NCBI RefSeq assembly: GCF_023283825.1
Contig: NZ_JAKILD010000026.1
Span: 1-60,105, forward strand
Length of the DNA: 60,105 nt
Source of the DNA: Shewanella olleyana
GTDB lineage: Bacteria; Pseudomonadota; Gammaproteobacteria; Enterobacterales; Shewanellaceae
Reading direction: 5' to 3'
Shown one piece after another: positions 57,101-60,105 of this stretch. The translations under genes were made by a program, and so were the position numbers. Position 1 is the stretch's first letter. Every line of letters starts with the position of its first letter. Under the pieces are notes generated by a model. That model made no database searches. It saw only the letters and a list, made by a program, of their open reading frames with translations, and was not told the origin of the DNA.

Positions 57101-60100
57101 ACACACTATTGCTATCGACTAATTCGCCTTCATTAACGTTAATATTCAACGCATTCGGGAGGCTTGGGAATTCGCCATCGTATATATCAATATTGATATT
57201 GGCATTGATTTCAGTGTCATCACTATCGATCGCAATAATTCCGACATCGATTGTTGTTGAGGTGCCATCACCGGTATTATTATCAATTGGGCTAAGAAGT
57301 CGCATATCAAAAGCAACTTGTGCACTGCTTTCTGGGTTGATCTGAATATTTTCAGGTAAAGACATTCTGAATATGACTGTACCATCATCTAATTGGCCTT
57401 CAGCCGTAGCGCTATCATTTGTAATAACCCAGCGGATATCTTGGCCATTTTGTGTAAGAGTATTGCCATCTTCATCAGTTACTAAGCTACCATCTAACAG
57501 GTTGAACTTAATATCTACGATAGGATCGCCATTTGTGGTGATATTTATCAAACCTTCAGCACGATTATTAATACCTGTTGTAACGCTTGGCAGTTCGCTA
57601 ATTTCTATGTTGATGTCAGTGATCACGCCAGGGGTATCATCACTAACAATCATGGTTAATTGGCTTTCGTTGGTATCGCCATCAAAGTCAGTCACTATCA
57701 AACCGAATTGAGATTCCTCTGTTCCTATTTGGTCAAATGGACGATATAAGCTGGTGGTGTATTCGTGGTTTAAGGTATTGGTTTCAGCATTCCAACCTGA
57801 ATCTATTTCAATGGTAAATACTGGGTTAGCAACATCGCCAGTATGGGCGGTTAGTGTTAAGCCATCGCCACTTAAGGCAAAAATAATAGGGTTACCACCT
57901 GCCGTTAATGATGGCATCTGATCCATATCAAACCCTAAATGACTAATGGCATCCGCTCCGACTTTAATATCTAGCGTTCCTGTCTGTACTATTGGAGAAC
58001 CACCTAAAGCTGACTCATCAAACGTAAGTGTTTCAACATTTTCTATAGCCGCATTGCTACCATCATTAATGTTCCAGGTGAGTTTACCGAGATCAATATT
58101 ACTGCCGTCGGTATCGGTTGCATTAATCAAAGTGACTAAATCAATTGTGTCAGAATCGTTGTGATCAATAGGGCGAGCTAAGTCGAGAGTTGCGGTCACA
58201 TCTAAATCATCACCAGTACTCACAGCATTTAATGAAAGCGTAAATACTGTCTCGCCATTCGCGGTAGCTGTGATGGATTTTGCGTCGGCAGATAGGGTGT
58301 AAGTTAGCGAGTTGCCGTTAGAGGTTAAAGCTAATGAATCCAATAAAACGGTTGAAAGACTACTAAAAAAAACACTGTTCGGTGCTAAGGCATCTGAACC
58401 CGCTGCAATAGTGAATTGCTTAGTGTCGACATTGGGGGTGGCAATGATACCTTCAGCTGTCGCTGCATTAGCATCTGCCATTATGCCAATTGCGCCATCA
58501 ACAATTGTGATGGTGCTGGTGGCATATGCGATACTGCCATCGAAGTCTGTCACTGTGTAATCAAAACTGATTGATTGCTCAACCGTATTATCTAAATTAT
58601 CAGCAGCAATAAACTGCCAAAAGCCATTAAATAACATAGTCAATTGGCCTTTACCTGTATCAATGACAGCTGGAGCACCCTCAGATACAGGGTAATCAAC
58701 ACCATTAAAGTGGATGTTTTCAACCTTGAGCGGGCCTTCAATGGTGTAGTCGTTACCCGTTATCGAGCCTGTTAAGGTCGTGTCTTCAATGGTGTTGAAG
58801 TGGTCATCAATGGCAAGTTCCGGGGTGTCTTTAACATGTATTATTGCGTAAGTGATTATCTCTTCTGTAGTGCCATCAGTATCGGTCTGCAGACCCTCTA
58901 ATTTGATTAATGTTGATAAATTTTGAGCTGAATTATTATCTAGCGTTTGGAATAAATTAACCTCAAGCTCAGTGCCCGTGAGTGCTGCTTGAAGTACTAA
59001 CTCGTTATCACCATCTCTAAATACTTCAAATGATAGGCCGTCAGCGGCAACAACAATACTTAATTCTTGTCCGCTTGATTGACTTCGAAGTAGGAATGAT
59101 TGATCAGTTGAAAGCGTTAGGGTTGCATCAGGAATATCAAAACTAAAATTAGCTGTAGTTTGGTGATAGACATTGAGAGCGACTTCATACAAATAACCAT
59201 CTGTTGGAATATCTAACTGAGGCATTCTATCCACGGCAGTATTACCTGCTACGTCAGTCACACTCACATCCATTTGCCAGCTTACGCGTTGATCTAAGCC
59301 TGAAACATCCAAAGTTTCGTCAAATAACCAGCTACCATCGGCTTGAACTGTAGTAGTGAATGTTTTGACTAGTACGCCATCAGTCAATGTGAGAGTGACT
59401 GTTTGCCCTGCTTCTACACCGGTAGTCGTCCCAGCAAGTGACTTTTCAATACCGTAAGTAAATTTACCGACATCAAAGCCTTCTACGCCAGTATCTATAT
59501 CGATAGTCACTTGAGTATCGATATTCACTTGATCTGAGGCTGAGGCTGAATTACCTGCGACATCGACCGTCGTAGCAGTGGCAGTGAGCAAACCGTCACT
59601 GAAGCTAAGCGCGGCTAAATCTTGTGCGGTAATCGACCAAATACCACCGGCTAACACTAAGGTGCTTAGCGTGGTTTCAACGTTATTACTGTCTTTAAAA
59701 GTGACTGTAACTGTTTGGCCGACTTCAACATTGGTTACAGTGCCACTTGCTGCTACAGCTGTGAGTTCGGTTTGATTAATCACATTGTCAGCGTCAATAA
59801 TTTCAATAGTGATTATTGCTGTAGTATCGACAGGCATTTGGCTAGTCGCTGTGGCAAGATTACCCGCTACATCACTGACCTCTGCGGTGACTTCTAAAGA
59901 GCCATCATCAAAGGCTGATAGGTCTTGTGCTGGGAGTGACCAAACACCGCCGATGACGATAGCAGTTAAGGTCAGCGAATGGCCTTGGTTATCAGTGAGA
60001 AACACAGTAACCGTTTGACCATCTTCAACGTTTGTGACGCTACCTTGAATAACCACCAGGGTCATTTCAACAGTATTGATAACGTTATCGTTATCAACAA

Positions 60101-60105
60101 TCGTA
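51162..60105 (-). CDS. Giant Ig/cadherin-like repeat surface protein without RTX repeats, C-terminal 2980 codons (runs off the right edge)
   Basis: The frame is open at the right edge, so the N-terminus is missing. Visible in order: Ig-like repeats with TVTNVEVGQTVTVTF and VAGNxA strands (about first 300 residues), domains resembling the 143-residue type I secretion repeat (TDFDGSxxxST, ATDADGDQT), then at least six domains of the form EDTxIxL...DxDGSExLxIxxxGLPDGA between about 55620 and 53100. The last 350 residues are Gln/Pro/Glu-rich (QEVMQEMYQRMQLEHMQQYD) and end LAQQQALLNQS. No GGxGxDxxx nonapeptide is present. It ends just before the LapB-like gene, so it is the likely substrate of that transporter. 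Confidence 0.88.
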   Translation of the reverse strand, partial: TIVDNDNVINTVEMTLVVIQGSVTNVEDGQTVTVFLTDNQGHSLTLTAIVIGGVWSLPAQDLSAFDDGSLEVTAEVSDVAGNLATATSQMPVDTTAIITIEIIDADNVINQTELTAVAASGTVTNVEVGQTVTVTFKDSNNVETTLSTLVLAGGIWSITAQDLAALSFSDGLLTATATTVDVAGNSASASDQVNIDTQVTIDIDTGVEGFDVGKFTYGIEKSLAGTTTGVEAGQTVTLTLTDGVLVKTFTTTVQADGSWLFDETLDVSGLDQRVSWQMDVSVTDVAGNTAVDRMPQLDIPTDGYLYEVALNVYHQTTANFSFDIPDATLTLSTDQSFLLRSQSSGQELSIVVAADGLSFEVFRDGDNELVLQAALTGTELEVNLFQTLDNNSAQNLSTLIKLEGLQTDTDGTTEEIITYAIIHVKDTPELAIDDHFNTIEDTTLTGSITGNDYTIEGPLKVENIHFNGVDYPVSEGAPAVIDTGKGQLTMLFNGFWQFIAADNLDNTVEQSISFDYTVTDFDGSIAYATSTITIVDGAIGIMADANAATAEGIIATPNVDTKQFTIAAGSDALAPNSVFFSSLSTVLLDSLALTSNGNSLTYTLSADAKSITATANGETVFTLSLNAVSTGDDLDVTATLDLARPIDHNDSDTIDLVTLINATDTDGSNIDLGKLTWNINDGSNAAIENVETLTFDESALGGSPIVQTGTLDIKVGADAISHLGFDMDQMPSLTAGGNPIIFALSGDGLTLTAHTGDVANPVFTIEIDSGWNAETNTLNHEYTTSLYRPFDQIGTEESQFGLIVTDFDGDTNESQLTMIVSDDTPGVITDINIEISELPSVTTGINNRAEGLINITTNGDPIVDIKFNLLDGSLVTDEDGNTLTQNGQDIRWVITNDSATAEGQLDDGTVIFRMSLPENIQINPESSAQVAFDMRLLSPIDNNTGDGTSTTIDVGIIAIDSDDTEINANINIDIYDGEFPSLPNALNINVNEGELVDSNSVLNSAELEIDNGSDDVVNIALVSGFAFDGYTSNGESIALSSNADGNGWYNAIRSGDSNTVFRIRFNADGKVEFEQFEAVDHPSADGENNLTMSFEVIATDADGDQTNTQTININIQDDVPIQKDSSLTFTEEDNTDYSVQLFNQKQQGADGATVSKFIYDGQEYSAGDSVELYTDTGVKYGTLTISASGNAVVSSKIFDYNQPLYSEVVQVYVTDKDGDTVIDNLTITAKDKSGSIRLLNANFTEDTAGSVIVSAFPGDLDEGEVIQSIIFDIDTLGGGTLTLDGIPVPTDADGNYILEGANLYINNFGVAIPSGDLQYHPAEDSSDATQSLEFAITVNISNKPSITTLFPVTVESVADTPEWDVSSQFSYDINEDAGEVDVDLLAASKDLVAADAQGSEVITYVVSNISLGLSLTVLNSSGARVTVANGQILTADELTELKATVGDNLAGQFSFDIQATTTEPDNGDTAVSTIETITLNVSPVADLPTLTTRDIVSNEDSAIIISDIISGELSDNSGSESLFFEIILPSGWIVDAPSAHYAAGGYWFVSAEDLAGSPPATIIPLADASSANFGDITIQVRSFAQESTQDGIDPIDTIVQPDPHYSESQTLTISLRGVANDAPTITSDPAVWELNPDGNINSVVPFNEDTDIPLSFTLVTSDDDGSETLSIRLVGLPEGASFIDANDQTVNLPVVGFEAGEPVFSVTADLLSTLSIRPPEDFSGQINLSLFIESTELDGDTAEYELNLNIDIAPVVDETATSLRTTSYGREDQPVVLSLLPALMADIDGSETISEMTIYPSSEGMILLFDGSEIPVSEFGLLLTELTDENSPTLIELLSSGRLAVLPPQDADGDFSLDVTYQIKDTSETGEVVYQDIDTQLTVVVDAVVEIITRLQTNDQVIQSTDGTPLVLSDEVVFFDADIDGSEVLDYIVVIMPDSDGWFVTHPNGAIHDGDGRWLIPTDGMTSDTVQEQSLSILEGMTISSDHITGLETITVEARVLDRDDPEIISTNIFVIFDQPTSTSTASTVTTLQASTIDAIEDTVINFAGHLNLSITNDGNDVISFRVLASDLPEGGYFTGTDVIALYDNSGVNIIEYVFTSASLSNLKLHNISDDYAGDLTIPIRIIATDSLSGDTVIDESQSFDINVTPVADGLSLTATVDTMNEDQPVSLGLTLSYIDTDSTADTGGVETVILDDPANVFTIQLLDGGSLVDPSGLFQLKAGTTDTWEFTGNTQAGLNSALTFIKFSPPEHLSGDFRLKVSGSVIDTADIDGGDITDSLAFSDTITINVLPVTDAADIPVDTVVILGTEDTDIALTGLDSNVLGLIDLDGSEVMYITLNGVPDGATVYYQDAGGTLHILPNDGPDGGQLDGSPTNYWTVTPDQLDSLVIKPPQNFNGDMPLTLSIITQELGTDDYVTTHMDLMVGVSPVADGVQIVSPPQAQYDAVEGDIIDIDLDAELIDLNSHEVLFVEVIITSADAAALVELSGIQIGSQFVALTSDGNGGFTASLSVAASEINTVSILPGELAFGTLNVEMNVSSIDSAEVLSTQETDQSSAQTVNFDIELTPEVDAPIWTQLADIDATTTNNIALNLGLELQNPAPGETATLTILGVPDGATLSAGTLQGNKWVVPIADVASLTISGVTAGTSFELTLDPTATLNGESADGVLETITVTVDPAAIMSSAAVMANFGALNANAPMIANELILANEPVQDNAKVYDVQFEDLQQEVMQEMYQRMQLEHMQQYDTHYRYLLPIDPIDSILPIEIGLTDAEVSPSASIEDIAPSTVQQTSIKFEAIPADTEHMQPRHIADSAKPEYGYQDPIAIDDAIQPQLVPTEPLPVEVSFTEVASLLPEQVSVLTPEPELMSVISATQDPELLLVSIDPHVGDKFVEQPGFGYIQPVPETVTQTASQTLAAQIVKDGSEAEGHTLASLTDAIKESISNQDSLITNVESESFLNQSELDEINQLAQQQALLNQS

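Noticed and set aside
57373..57711. Plus-strand open frames inside the giant genes (for example 57373-57711, 51952-52374, 302-544)
   Set aside because: They are antisense shadows of long, repeat-encoding minus-strand genes and lack start signals or protein-like composition.

Overview
The window looks like a gammaproteobacterial chromosome segment, most likely Shewanella. It carries a class I cyaA divergent from hemCDXY, lysA-dapF-DUF484-xerC-yigB, prmA-dusB-fis, a three-subunit quinol:fumarate reductase (frdCAB), a thiosulfate/polysulfide reductase (psrABC) with a two-component system of the TtrSR/ThsSR type, rho-trxA-rhlB, and two LapA-type giant surface proteins. Base composition is moderately AT-rich. 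No rRNA, tRNA, CRISPR array or transposase was recognised.

Layout. 1-4458 (minus) is the first 1486 codons of a giant adhesin, most likely BpfA, starting downstream of hemY; it has an N-terminal retention module with a LapG-type TAAG site and a FlrA/FleQ-like palindrome in its promoter. 4849-9049 (minus) is hemC-hemD-hemX-hemY. 9296-16957 (mostly plus) holds cyaA, cyaY (minus), lptM, lysA, dapF, a DUF484 gene, xerC and a HAD phosphatase. 17053-23896 is accessory: a small lipoprotein, an iron-centre repair hemerythrin protein behind an NsrR box, a secreted Kelch protein, a pair of PepSY membrane proteins and a large lipoprotein whose leader can fold into a long hairpin. 24375-26825 (minus) is prmA-dusB-fis. 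27196-30738 is frdCAB with CRP/FNR-type sites upstream. 30934-33346 is a variable stretch: a small hypothetical gene, about 800 bp of hairpin-rich non-coding repeats, and a DUF4238 gene bracketed by imperfect direct repeats. 33405-40164 is the sulfur-compound respiration module (response regulator, sensor kinase, psrABC); the psrA promoter region carries two identical 23-bp palindromic elements with a CRP site between them. 40406-44740 is rho, trxA, rhlB and a short Ppx/GppA. 44837-60105 (minus) is a periplasmic thioredoxin-like gene and then a type I secretion operon read as giant repeat protein, ABC transporter, HlyD-family adaptor, TolC-family protein and OmpA-like lipoprotein.

How it fits together. 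Two anaerobic respiratory modules (fumarate and thiosulfate/polysulfide) and cyaA all carry CRP-type sites, in keeping with the role of CRP in anaerobic respiration in Shewanella. Two separate LapA-type surface systems occur in one region: the left one has a visible LapG-type site, while the right one has its own transporter but shows no RTX nonapeptides over about 2980 residues up to its C-terminus. The least explained parts are that RTX-less giant protein, the paired operators before psrA, the leader hairpin of the 845-aa lipoprotein and the repeat-flanked DUF4238 islet.
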